Shown here piece after piece: positions 23,263 to 32,850 of a DNA stretch of 64,000 nt. Location: NCBI GenBank assembly GCA_014871385.1, contig CM026426.1, positions 93,561,315 to 93,625,314 of the forward strand, given 5' to 3'. The DNA comes from Ceratodon purpureus (taxonomy: Eukaryota; Streptophyta; Bryopsida; Pseudoditrichales; Ditrichaceae). The notes under the pieces were generated by a model that did not search any database, was not told the DNA's origin, and saw only the letters and a list, made by a program, of their open reading frames with translations. How positions within the stretch are numbered: position 1 is the stretch's first letter; every line of letters starts with the position of its first letter. The position numbers and the translations under genes were made by a program.

Positions 23263-25137
23263 ATGGGTAGGAAGGGGAAAGAGCCGTCGGAGGAGGGACC
23301 GTTGTTGAAGGTACAACGGGTCATGCCGTTGATGCCGGTAGACGACGGAGAGCGGGAGCTCCTCCGGACCGCCTTAGAGGTCATGGGCTGTGAGTTACTA
23401 TTGGACAAGGCGTGGGGGTGGAGACATTCCCTTCCGGTACAGGAGATCCTCGTCAAGAACCCCGACAATCAAGGAACCATCCGGGGAGAACCGGAACAGT
23501 GGACGGCACAAGACTGGAGGGATACGTACGGCTTCACCAACGTTGGGGAGGTTTCGGTACCGGAGGCCCGGGATTTTGTGTGGAATTATATCACGGGGTC
23601 CAGAGACAGGAGGGAAGGATGGGACCTGGACGACATCAACGATGCGAGAGCCTGGAGGGTAGTAGGGTTTATGAACCCTATTTTCCATCCGGAAAAGCCC
23701 AAACGGATCACCATCAAATGGGCGTCTATTTTCCTCAGAGCCATGGACGGTGAGATCTCCGTAGACTGGGGTCTCATGATAAAGACGATAGTCGACCGAC
23801 AGGTAGCCAACCTCCGGAAGACCAAGAAGCAGGCCACCTGCCTTTCGTCTTTCCTCGTCCACCTCTACCGTCACTGGGGACTGTTGAACCCTAAGGAGAT
23901 CCTGGAGTATGACGATCTGAAGAGTATGCAACGGTACGCTGAACCGGAAGAGGTGTCGGATCAGGACGATGATGATGATTGTATGGAGGTCTCACCCACG
24001 CCGGCTATGAGACCCCGTCCCAGCACGGAGAAGGAACAGCCGTCCGGATCACCTCGGACTCCCACCCCGACCAAGCAGAACCTGAACACGGACGTCTTCA
24101 AACCCACCGGACCACCGGAGCACACGGGGGACCCGTGCCAGGACGTAGTCAACCTTTCGGAGCAGGTGTCGGCGTATGCCGAGTTCCTACAGTCAACTAG
24201 GCAGCTGGAGGGCCGGTTGGCAAAGGAGGTAGTTTCACTTACGAGCACTAACCGGTTGGAAGACCGCGTGGTTATCCTTCGCAAGCATCGGGACCTAGCC
24301 AGTCTACCGGCCAAGCACGTTGACCAGTTGGAGCAGTACCGGGAGAGGATCAACAAGGTCGAGCACGAGGTGCATGATGCCCAAAAGGACTTCAATGACG
24401 CTCGTGACCGGGCAGCTCATGCCATCCAGTCGGTTGTAGAGGTCAAGGCCACCTTAGCCCTTCCGGTGGATGTGGCCAATCAGTGCGCCGTCTACCAAGC
24501 CTTCTTGACCCGCCAACCGGATCCGGCTCGGAAGTTGATCGTGAAATTCATGCACGACCGGACGCAGGTGATGAGGGATACTTGGTTGCAGATGAGACAC
24601 TTGGTGGAGGTCATCAGCGCCGGAAAGGATGGTACCTCGAGACCACCAGAGCCACCAGCAGATCGAGAGGAGCCCAGACCATTGGCACCGACCATGGGCC
24701 CAGCACAGGTACTGCCTTTAGCCTCCCCGGTACAGTCGACCATCCGGCCTGTGCAACCGGAGCCAGGACAACCGTTGGAGGATCCTCTTCCGGACACCTT
24801 GGACAGTTTGGACAACCTGCCCAATCCGGATGGAGTGGAGATTATTAACCCCGAAAACATCCCGTTCGAGGCGGACCAAGGCCCACCACCGGAAGACTTT
24901 GTTCCGGTACAGGGATCTCCGGAACATACCCAGGTGGACCTCGACGTAACTCAGGTGGCGGCACAATCTCCTTCCCCGGGGGTCCAAGCAGGACGAGCCC
25001 GGAAGGCCATCGACCACCCGGCAGCTGATACCCCGGAAGAAGGCCCCTCGCTGAAGAGGCTGAAGAAGGGAGCACAGAAGAAGGAACGGATGGATGGAAC
25101 CCGGCACAATCCGCGGTTCGATAAGAACAAGGAGTAG
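23263..25137 (+). CDS. Intact 624-residue mobile-element ORF, unrecognised
   Basis: Intronless; ATG at 23263, stop TAG. Residues about 1-225 look globular and rich in Trp (DKAWGWRHSLPVQEIL; ITIKWASIFLRAMDGEISVD; SSFLVHLYRHWGLL). This pattern weakly recalls the 'putative plant transposon protein' domain found in plant mobile elements. Residues about 225-290 are acidic then Pro/Thr-rich, 290-400 are helical with heptad-like spacing (EGRLAKEVVSL; LEQYRERINKVEHEV), and the C-terminal 150 are Pro-rich with a final Lys/Arg-rich patch. No enzyme motif is seen. Base use is strikingly CCGG-rich throughout the codons. It could be a structural or DNA-binding protein of the element; I cannot name it. Confidence 0.6.
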   Translation: MGRKGKEPSEEGPLLKVQRVMPLMPVDDGERELLRTALEVMGCELLLDKAWGWRHSLPVQEILVKNPDNQGTIRGEPEQWTAQDWRDTYGFTNVGEVSVPEARDFVWNYITGSRDRREGWDLDDINDARAWRVVGFMNPIFHPEKPKRITIKWASIFLRAMDGEISVDWGLMIKTIVDRQVANLRKTKKQATCLSSFLVHLYRHWGLLNPKEILEYDDLKSMQRYAEPEEVSDQDDDDDCMEVSPTPAMRPRPSTEKEQPSGSPRTPTPTKQNLNTDVFKPTGPPEHTGDPCQDVVNLSEQVSAYAEFLQSTRQLEGRLAKEVVSLTSTNRLEDRVVILRKHRDLASLPAKHVDQLEQYRERINKVEHEVHDAQKDFNDARDRAAHAIQSVVEVKATLALPVDVANQCAVYQAFLTRQPDPARKLIVKFMHDRTQVMRDTWLQMRHLVEVISAGKDGTSRPPEPPADREEPRPLAPTMGPAQVLPLASPVQSTIRPVQPEPGQPLEDPLPDTLDSLDNLPNPDGVEIINPENIPFEADQGPPPEDFVPVQGSPEHTQVDLDVTQVAAQSPSPGVQAGRARKAIDHPAADTPEEGPSLKRLKKGAQKKERMDGTRHNPRFDKNKE

Positions 25138-26206
25138 AAGTTAGGATAAGGACCGGATAAAATGGCAGCGACTAACGATGGGGCTCAAGTGCACCCGGCT
25201 ATCAATCCGGATAGATAGCGGCAGTAACTAGGAATAGAAGGCGGCCACCGGTCCGGGATTCCCGGATCCAAGATCCGGAATTTCTGGATCTCGGTTGGCC
25301 ACTTGGTTGCTTTAGGACCGATAGGTTTTAGTACTTAAGCTGGACGTTTTTCCAAGGCCGGGGCCTTGTTTTGTACGCCGTTTTGTTGTTGCAATTGAGA
25401 ATATACTTTTGGATTTGTTGTGTCGACCGGCTAGCTGACGGGTCCGTTACCGTAATGGTTTGTTGGTACTATCGTCTTCAGTAGTGTTCCGGAGGAGTGT
25501 TGAACAGTGGGATAGTTTGGAGAGCGCCTGGAGAGATTGGGAAGGTGTCAAGCATCGAGTGTTGACGGTTTTCTGTCCCGGAAGGAGCCTAGAGGGGAGG
25601 AGAGACGTACTGCAGCAGGGCTGGTAGTCTTAAGGACACGGAGGGCCGTGTGTACACCGGAATCCGGAAACGGACCGGTCGCTTCGTATAGATGGGATTA
25701 AAGCCGGATTTCCTACTGCAAACCAATCCGGAAGGGAGGTGATATAGTTAGGATACCGTACAACCGTAAGGTGATGTCGTTGTAGTATGATTTCCGTATC
25801 CATAACCGGCACTAAGTAGCTATCCGGACCGGTACCTAGCCATACGGAAGGATTATTACTCCACTCTCCGGGTGGTAGATAGGAACAGTGGGGTGTCCAG
25901 CCACTTTAAGTCACGGGACGGTGGAGAATTGAGCCTCTTGAAAGGATAGACGGATCAGTGGGAACCGGCCACTAGTCTAAAAAGTCGGAAAATAGGAACA
26001 AGACAAAAACTACCGGACCAGGCCGACCGGTCGTGAGACGGAAGACGGTTGGAATAGCGTGGTGATTTCCGTTATGATCTAAAAGGAGGAAAACTATAGG
26101 TCTTCGTGGGAACAAACACGGAGTGGTTTACTTTGGAGGGTATTTAGAGTGAATTAAGTGCCTTCCGGAGGAATACGGGTACCACGTCGTGCTACATGCA
26201 ATGAGC
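25138..26206. other. 3' part of CCGG-rich insertion, gene-free
   Basis: No gene is seen. It has a very high density of CCGG cores, for example near 25250-25285, 25660-25735 and 25805-25845. These may be binding sites or a by-product of the element's codon bias extending into non-coding DNA. Confidence 0.5.
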
Positions 26207-26298
26207 GTCAGCTTCGCGCCGACGATCGGTGAGCAAACAGCGAAGGCACTACAAGAGACAGCAGTGACTTACCAGAGCGAGGGCCGTGACGTTCCTAC

Positions 26299-27596
26299 CT
26301 CAAAAAGCAATTGATCACTCGAACGTCGTCTAACTGCATCGCTTTCTCCAGAAGAGATTGGAGGTAAGAGTTACTAGCGTGGCAATTAGACCTATCCTCC
26401 CCAAGACCAATCCTCCCCGAGACCGTCTTCTCCTCCGTCCACATAGGGAGGAAGCGGCCGATTCAAACCAGTGAAGTCTGAGAAGGTATTCCATGCATCC
26501 CTGGGCGTTGTTTTCGGATAAATAATGGACACACGAACTTTCGGCCTAGAGTCAATGAGAGAACCCCTTTGAAACCCAACGGAACTATCGGAGAGGTATT
26601 GCATAGTATGCATCGTCGACGAACTACCCGTCAGCCTTGACAGGCCTTGAAGTATGTAATTGGACTCAGCATCGAGTAGCCACAAGGATGGGGTGACAAG
26701 CTTAAACAAAAGGAAAAGTGGAAGATGTGATTTACCTTCCATTTGTTGAAGTCACCTTTGTTGTCGATCCTCCCCTTCTCGATCCATTTGGCGCGCATCT
26801 TCTCCAGCTGGGACCTAAAACTTACTTCAGCGACTTTATCCTTCACCTCGATGTTTAATGCGTTAGAGACCTTAATGAGGGTATCCTCGTCATAAGACCA
26901 TACAGGAATGATATTGTGGTTGAGGTAATACTGCCGCATAGGAGAGTCAAGTGGTTCCTTCTCTCCCAGTTCACGACAAGCCTCGAACGTGTGCTAGCCC
27001 TTTATTATATACCAGTGGATTTTCTCATCTTCATACCAAGGTATCTCCTTCAAGGTGTCGTCATTCTGTGGTAAATAATACTTGACAGTTAGGGGTGGCA
27101 TGGGACTAAGAATTGCTTCCTTGCCTTTAAGCCTTATAATCTCGCCCGTCATTGGATCCTCTATTCTGTGGTCACCACTCAAAGGAAGGCAGTACAGCTC
27201 TGGCTTCTTCCGGATTGCTCCAAGTCCTTTGTAGAAAAGACTTATCTGATCCTCCCTCTTCCTGAATATCGCTCTATACTAAAATTTGTCGGGAGCTATG
27301 TGTATTCTGTCATATAGAATCTGCGAAGGAAGGGCACGTTGCTTGTTGAAGAAGCAGTGCCCAAGTCCCTCCTCCAACGTCTGGTACATAGCAAGGACGT
27401 CGGTGTCCTTTGTTTAGGAAGTGTGATTGTTTGCGAGCATGAGAGCTTCCGCCACTGTCTGCTTTTTCTCTTCCTTCTTCCCACCTTTCTGCTGTCTCCC
27501 ACCCTCGCCCTCAGCAGCCAATGCCTGTATCTTTAGGATCAACAACCTTGTCACAGAGCCTCCGTAACCCATTTGGTTTTGCGGTGAGGTCGACCA
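26299..27596 (-). pseudogene. Unrecognised leftward gene of 17.6 kb element, N-terminal exons
   Basis: It starts with an ATG at 27594-27596 and is read leftward. One frame runs almost through from about 27540 to 26736, with in-frame stops (TAA near 27405, TAG near 27285 and 26997) and likely a frame change after the first 28 codons. Blocks such as LPSQILYDRIHIAPDKF and NHNIIPVWSYDEDTLI look like a folded protein. Splice sites: donor at 26735/26734, acceptor before 26645, donor at 26298/26297. The last exon has a short tandem duplication around 26397-26425. No family is recognised. It begins 56 bases from the palindrome array, so that array is probably its promoter. Confidence 0.55.
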
Positions 27597-27651
27597 TCGT
27601 CCTGCATAATCAGTATCACAAGATTAGACCATCAAAGTAGAGTCTCACTCC

Positions 27652-27899
27652 ATCGGTGGACAGCTGACGGGGGGGACACTCCCTCCCCATCGGCGAACAG
27701 CCGACAGGGGGTATGGACACTACCACCCCATCGGTGGACAGCCGACGAGGGGGATGGATACTCCCTCCCCATCGGCGGACAACCGACGTGGGGGACACTC
27801 CCACCCCATCGGCGGACAGCCGACGGGGGGGACAAACCCAAATTGAGAAAACAGAAACTAGAATGACTCAAGGAGGGGTGGCGTCGGCGGAGAGCCGAC
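27652..27899. promoter_or_regulatory. Array of six GTCGGC palindromes upstream of the leftward gene
   Basis: Palindromes start at 27652, 27689, 27730, 27771, 27808 and 27883. The first five are 37-41 bases apart, in a partly conserved unit with a GGGGACACTCCC-like linker. The array lies between the two divergent gene sets and next to the leftward start codon. Spacing near four helical turns would put sites on the same face. It is not a CRISPR array: the repeats are palindromic, the linkers are also related, and this is a plant nuclear context. Confidence 0.75.
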
Positions 27900-28754
27900 G
27901 GGACAACATACCTGGTCTCGGAGGCAGCCATGTTGTTGGCGGATGGCTTTTCACCGTCGGCGGATGATCCGAGCACAGCAGTCGATGCGCGCAGATGAAG
28001 GAGCTGACGCTCTGAACCCTAGCAGCCGACGCAGGAAACCCTAGCAGCCGACGCGACCTCCGCGGAGCGCTGAGAAGAGGACAAAAGAGAGCTGAAAAAG
28101 AGAAGGATAGAAATGAGGAGGAAATGTCGGGAATGGCGGGTGTATACCCTGCAGACCCCCACCTCCCGAAGCTGAATCGTCACGCCCAATGAGTCATGAC
28201 GTATGGCCATGTACATACCATCCATGCATAGATGGTCTTCCCTAACATCCGTCTCATCACGCCACATAGGATGTTGATGGGACGTGTTTTCACTTTTTTT
28301 GAATGCGTCACGAAGTCATGATGGCGTGGGCATGTGATGTGACAGCTGCTCCAATCGCCACGTTCAAATTGTAATAATGAATTAACATTGTTCTGTGACG
28401 GCGGGGGTATCTCGCCGCCATGATGGGATCTTGATCCTTTCAAGGCGCGCAAAATTGAATTCGATTCTGGCGCCAATTTGTACTCTTGGGAATTCATATC
28501 TAACCCCCCGTCAGATGCGCATGCTTCATTCTATTTCTGTCATTGCACTTTCGATTCCCTCTGAGAGTGCTCCTCACGCACACGTTTCCTGAGAGGACCG
28601 TTATTATTCTTGTATGTGCGTAATTGTCCAGCACCTTCTGCTGTCGTCTCTCTTGTCTTCGTCTATCGTTCTCATTGGACGGTTGAGAGGAGTCTCTGCT
28701 TGGAGAGGTTAGAGGACACCATATTGCTTTTCACGAAAGGTCCCCTCCAATCTC
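27900..28754. other. Central part of the divergent intergenic region
   Basis: No gene is seen. It holds a duplicated AGCAGCCGACG stretch (about 28021-28050) and half-sites near 27936 and 27955. Confidence 0.5.
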
Positions 28755-28918
28755 TGTCGGCGGACCTATTCGTCTTTGTCGGCGGATACTATTTCTGTGC
28801 ACACTCCGAGTTGTCCGATCCGCGTCGGCTACCCGCCGAGTAGTCTTCGTCGTCGGCGGATACAGTTCTCTCCGTCGGCGGAGACACTTCCCATCAACCC
28901 TATCGGCGGTCCGCCGAT
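28755..28918. promoter_or_regulatory. Cluster of full and half palindromes upstream of the DUF8039-like gene
   Basis: Full sites at 28824 and 28902 and half-sites GTCGGCGGA near 28755, 28778, 28850 and 28878 lie within 185 bases before the ATG at 28940. The last full site ends 22 bases from that ATG, so a bound protein could block or drive this promoter. Confidence 0.7.
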
Positions 28919-28939
28919 GAGGTCTTCTTCTTCTATCCA

Positions 28940-30199
28940 ATGGAAGTAGAGCCGATCCAGACGTTTTTAAGGAATGGCCGATCAGGGCGGTGGAAGGTTA
29001 AAAAGGGCGTTGTCGTGGCCCTTACTCATTCTGGGCTCTATTATGCAGGCAGGGCAGTGATCCAACGTGTTGTAGAATTTGATCCTATAGTGGTGATGGT
29101 AAAAGTGATTGAGGTTTCAGACAGCATGGAAATGAATATACCATTTCCAGATGAGGGTGTGAAGTCCTTGAGCAACTGCTTAGGACGCATGATATTGTGG
29201 GAGGCGGCAGATCTCAGGCCTTTCAGAGAGGTGGAAGACGATGACATCGACGCCGTCGGCTGCCCGCCGACAGATGTTGTAGAAGATGTCAAGCCCGTTC
29301 AAGAATTCCTGGACCTCGCAGAGCAGATGGAAGTTGCGCTCCTCGAGGAATTTGGAGGCTCAAAGCGTTGTGTACCTGCGGGAGTCATTTTGGAGTGCTC
29401 TCCTAAAGGAACGTGGGAGGGGTTCTTGATTCCTCACAGCTTCTTTCTAATAGTGAGAGTGTCGTCCGTCAATCCAGAATTCTCTGAAACACCTGCTTTC
29501 TGCGAGTTACCGTATGTGTTAACAATCGGGTGTGCTGTGGGGCGATTGGTGCTTTGGAGTGGATACAAGGTATGTCCACTTGTGAACGGCGCGTTGGCTG
29601 GCACATGTCCCGTCGGCTGCCCGCCGACGGAACCTCACTTGGGGAACGACAATGAAGAAATTGATGAAAGCAACTCCGCTCCGTCTGAGCAGGATCTGGG
29701 GACTAGGTCTCCAATAAATATCAGCAGTGACGACGATGTGTCTAAACAGGGGGAATCCGACGTAGACACGGATGATCATAGTTGGATTCCGGATTCCAAG
29801 ACCTTGGGTACTCCTTCCACTCCAGATGCTTCATATCCTGACCGCCACCTCCGGAGAAATCGGTATGTCGAACTTCTTAATGATGACCTATCAGTCCGTG
29901 GTAGAGCAATGATTCAAGTATGTTTACCAGACGAGGCATGTGATGATGAAGTCCTAGGGGATACAGAGGTTGGGGTTCTCTTCGTCTCTAAAGATGATCA
30001 TCTGCACATGACATCTCTCAGATGGCGTCTGACTCACACTCCCTTAGAAGGGGGTCACCTTCTCTCTGATATAATTACTTACTGCTCCGAGAATTTAGTA
30101 GAAGCCGACGCGGACGATGGTGTGGATGGTGTCCCGAAGAATGCCTATCGATCGGTGAGGAAGAAAGTTCGCCAAAAAGATGACGTCTCCTCTACTTAG
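28940..30199 (+). CDS. DUF8039-like protein with internal duplication, 419 residues
   Basis: It is an intact ORF from the ATG at 28940. Two related blocks of about 90 residues (about 5-105 and 125-225) each end in a similar signature, CLGRMILWE and AVGRLVLWS. This resembles the V-G-R-x-x-x-W end of DUF8039 domains that accompany plant transposon proteins. A middle acidic, Ser-rich linker follows. A third part (about 310-400) has RGRAMIQVCLPDEA and EVGVLFVSKDD. Palindromes at 29255 and 29612 lie in codons and both read VGCPPT just after each signature block, as if one duplication carried the site with it. It ends 9 bases before the ATG of the next gene, so one transcript may carry both. The role is unknown; it is a candidate for reading the palindromes. 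Confidence 0.65.
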   Translation: MEVEPIQTFLRNGRSGRWKVKKGVVVALTHSGLYYAGRAVIQRVVEFDPIVVMVKVIEVSDSMEMNIPFPDEGVKSLSNCLGRMILWEAADLRPFREVEDDDIDAVGCPPTDVVEDVKPVQEFLDLAEQMEVALLEEFGGSKRCVPAGVILECSPKGTWEGFLIPHSFFLIVRVSSVNPEFSETPAFCELPYVLTIGCAVGRLVLWSGYKVCPLVNGALAGTCPVGCPPTEPHLGNDNEEIDESNSAPSEQDLGTRSPINISSDDDVSKQGESDVDTDDHSWIPDSKTLGTPSTPDASYPDRHLRRNRYVELLNDDLSVRGRAMIQVCLPDEACDDEVLGDTEVGVLFVSKDDHLHMTSLRWRLTHTPLEGGHLLSDIITYCSENLVEADADDGVDGVPKNAYRSVRKKVRQKDDVSST

Positions 30200-30208
30200 C
30201 TTCGTCGA

Positions 30209-32850
30209 ATGGTTGTCCCTGCTGAATGCCGCTTAGTAAGCTCAAAGCGGTGTTGCAAGGACCGATGTTGCCAGACTTTTAGATGGGAAGATAGTGTGCG
30301 TATTCGTGGTAGATTTTACTTAACAACATTCGAGGCGAGGCGAGAGATGTCCTTCGCTGTGCAAGGGCACTTACATACTGTATCCGGCAAGCGGAAGCTC
30401 TATGTTACTCTTGCGAACGTTGACGTATGTGAAGTGGCGTGGTATATCATTCACGGAGTATCAAAATCCGCGTACTACAGCTACAAGGCTTCGGCGAGAA
30501 GTGGCCGTGTCAATGGGAGTCACGGAAATTCCGGAGTACATCGTCCCCAGATTCACACAATCCAGGCACGCGCGACGTTGACCACTATCGTTAATGAGAA
30601 TGCGGACCAAATGCCCAATGAGTTTCGGATGATTGGCAAGAAGAGAGTGGCCGCGCTCAAAGTACTCCCGTCTGCGATGAACTAGAATCACATGCACGAA
30701 ATGGCCAACGCCGTAAGTTCCTCCTCATCTTCTTTCACTTTGGATAGTTTATTGAATTGTTGTGATTACTAACGTCGGCGGCCCGCCGACCGGATGACGA
30801 ACTGGCCAATTGATCGGCCTGACTTTGTGCTGTTCAGGTCAATGAGCAGTGCAACACGAAGCCAATTTCGCAGTCCTCTGTTAGTCGCATGAGGAAGGAG
30901 TACTTCCGCAACGTTGAGGTCAAGGCGGTAGGAAGTAATTTCTCCAAGTGCACTGAGTGTGACTTCCTCGTTGAACTCATTGCCAAGTATCCTAGAGGGT
31001 CGGACGAGTGGCAGAGCTTGACAGAGGATAGGACCAGGCATTTGAACTATCAGCGAGCTTGTCGCAACATTTATTACGGATGGACAACCCAATCTATACA
31101 GAGTCCTATTGAGTTCCTATGCATCATACACGATAAGATGGACACATCAAAAACAGCAATCCCCTGGATGCAACGTATCACGAAGGCTACCGCACGGCTT
31201 GGTCAAATTCCGATTTCCTCTACTGGAATGCTGACTCACGAACACGGAGATGGCGCCTACGCACACTATGCAACTGCCCTATGGCCAGGAGACCCAAATT
31301 TCACAATCTCCTCATTGTGCAGGGTATTCCGTGCCTTGGAGAGACTACCTGTCCGGGAGTCAAAAGCACTCTTCGAGGCTCCGCCACAGAATGAATTCTT
31401 TGAAGCGCTAATGCATGGATCGTCACGTTGCATCCCCTCAATTCCACCCTCTAGAGATGAGCCACTGACTCCACCTCTACCTGGTAGGCCTGTTGTTCCT
31501 TTGCAGAAGAGGTTGTATCTTCAGCTTGACAACTCAGCAAAGGACAACAAGAACCGGTTTCTTCTAGCATTCTGCTCGTTGCTGACGGCGAGGCGAATAT
31601 TCAAGGAAGTTACAGTTGGTTTCCTAATTGTGGGACACACACATGAGGACATCGACGCCCACTTGAGTCACCTGTCGAAACTCATTAAGCGAAAGAACAC
31701 ATACTGCCTTGCCGACCTTATGAAGGCATTCATGGATTCTCAGAAGACAGTTGCCTTTATTCCAGAGGTTGTTCAGGAAGTGGCAGACTTCAAAAGTTAT
31801 GTTGCTGATTTTCATCACGACGGAGGTAATGCGATAGAAGGTCACAGTGAAATGCATCTTTTTAAATTTTATGTAGTGGAGGATGGGGAGGATGCGGGGT
31901 GGCCCGTGATGAGGTACAAGAAGCGTGCAACTGATCCGTCATGGCTTCCACCTGGCAAACCCGTGAAAATGTGGAGGGCAGACAAAGAGGGTAAACCACG
32001 TTTGCGCGTAGGTGATCCGAAACCGGTTCCTCATAAGCACTTATGGGGTAGTGTTGAAGTCGATAAGGGCAAGAAGAACGCGGATAAAGAGGTGGCACGA
32101 GCAGCGGAGTGTTCAGAGAAGAGAAATTTCATTAAAAGTGGATTATCTAAGTACATTGAGTACTGGAGAACTGGCATGGCTCGGGATAAGAAATACGCAC
32201 AAGACATGTTACCATATGTACAGTATTGGGAGCGAATTTTAAAGGAGGTCAATGAGCCACTACCCCCCAATTCCGCCATCTTATAGGAAGGATTTTGGCC
32301 TCTCTCAGACAGGAAGCGGGACCACGTCACTACATTTGATGGAGAGGACGAATATATACCGGATCCGGATATTCGTCCCGTTGATGAGGATGAGGTGGAG
32401 CCTTATCTTTACTGCGGTCCGCACGATACTAGGCCGAAGTCTCTGTTTAACCCATATCGTGACGTGTTACGTGGCGATTGGGTATTCTGTTGTCCGAGTA
32501 ACAAAGACCACCTACCCATTTGGATGGGTAGGGCGATAGAGCCTGTTATAACAGAGCCTGGTCCTAATTACGGTAAGTTCAAGGTTGAATGGTGGACTCC
32601 GATGAAGGGCAAGAAGGAAGGTAAGAAGAAAGTTGCGAGAGAGTGCTGGACAAGACGGTGGAAAAGGGAGTTGACTCTTGCGGAGTGGGTGGAGTGTAAA
32701 CCTGTTGTATACACTCATTGGACCAAGAAAACTACGCATGAGGGCCCCCCAAAGTCCCATCTAATACCCGAAGAGGTTGTGATTGCTGCCATGGCAAACT
32801 TCGAATCGCATGGAATCTCGATGAACTGGAATGACGAGGATGAAGACTAG
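30209..32850 (+). pseudogene. DUF7869-like protein, candidate transposase
   Basis: Exon 1 (30209-30712) and exon 2 (30838-32850) join in phase 0 through GTAAGT and TGTTCAG. The N-terminal part has a Cys-rich start (CCKDRCC) and CEVAWYIIHGVSKSAYY, typical of proteins with a DUF7869 domain. The domain itself follows: EFLCIIHDKMD, LYLQLDNSAKDNKNRFLLAF and GFLIVGHTHEDIDAHLS. Asp in the first, Asp-Asn in the second and the His-x-His-Glu-Asp-x-Asp in the third are spaced like an RNase H-fold nuclease core, so I infer a DDE/D-type transposase. After an in-frame TAG at 32284-32286 the reading continues with a basic C-terminus (PIWMGRAIEPV; FKVEWWTPMKG), perhaps a BAH or chromo-like module. An earlier TAG is at 30683-30685. 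The intron holds a palindrome (30774), and one begins at the final stop (32850). Confidence 0.65.

Larger units (their letters stand above)
22700..26206 (+). mobile_element. CCGG-rich inserted element, class unresolved
   Basis: Between about 22716 and 26175 the sequence is crowded with CCGGA, TCCGG and ACCGG, and lacks the GTCGGC palindromes that occur on both sides (21815 and 26207). It falls inside an intron of the minus-strand gene of the 17.6 kb element. It carries one intact long ORF (23263-25137) with its own TATA box. I find no paired long repeats or clear inverted ends, so exact borders and class are open. It looks whole in its one ORF and younger than its surroundings. Confidence 0.6.

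Noticed and set aside
22740-26180. Paired long terminal repeats around the CCGG-rich insertion
   Set aside because: I compared both flanks and found no matching long direct repeat; the class is left open.
27652-27899. Regular repeats that look like a CRISPR array
   Set aside because: Repeats are short palindromes, linkers are related to each other, and the setting is a plant transposon. No cas genes.
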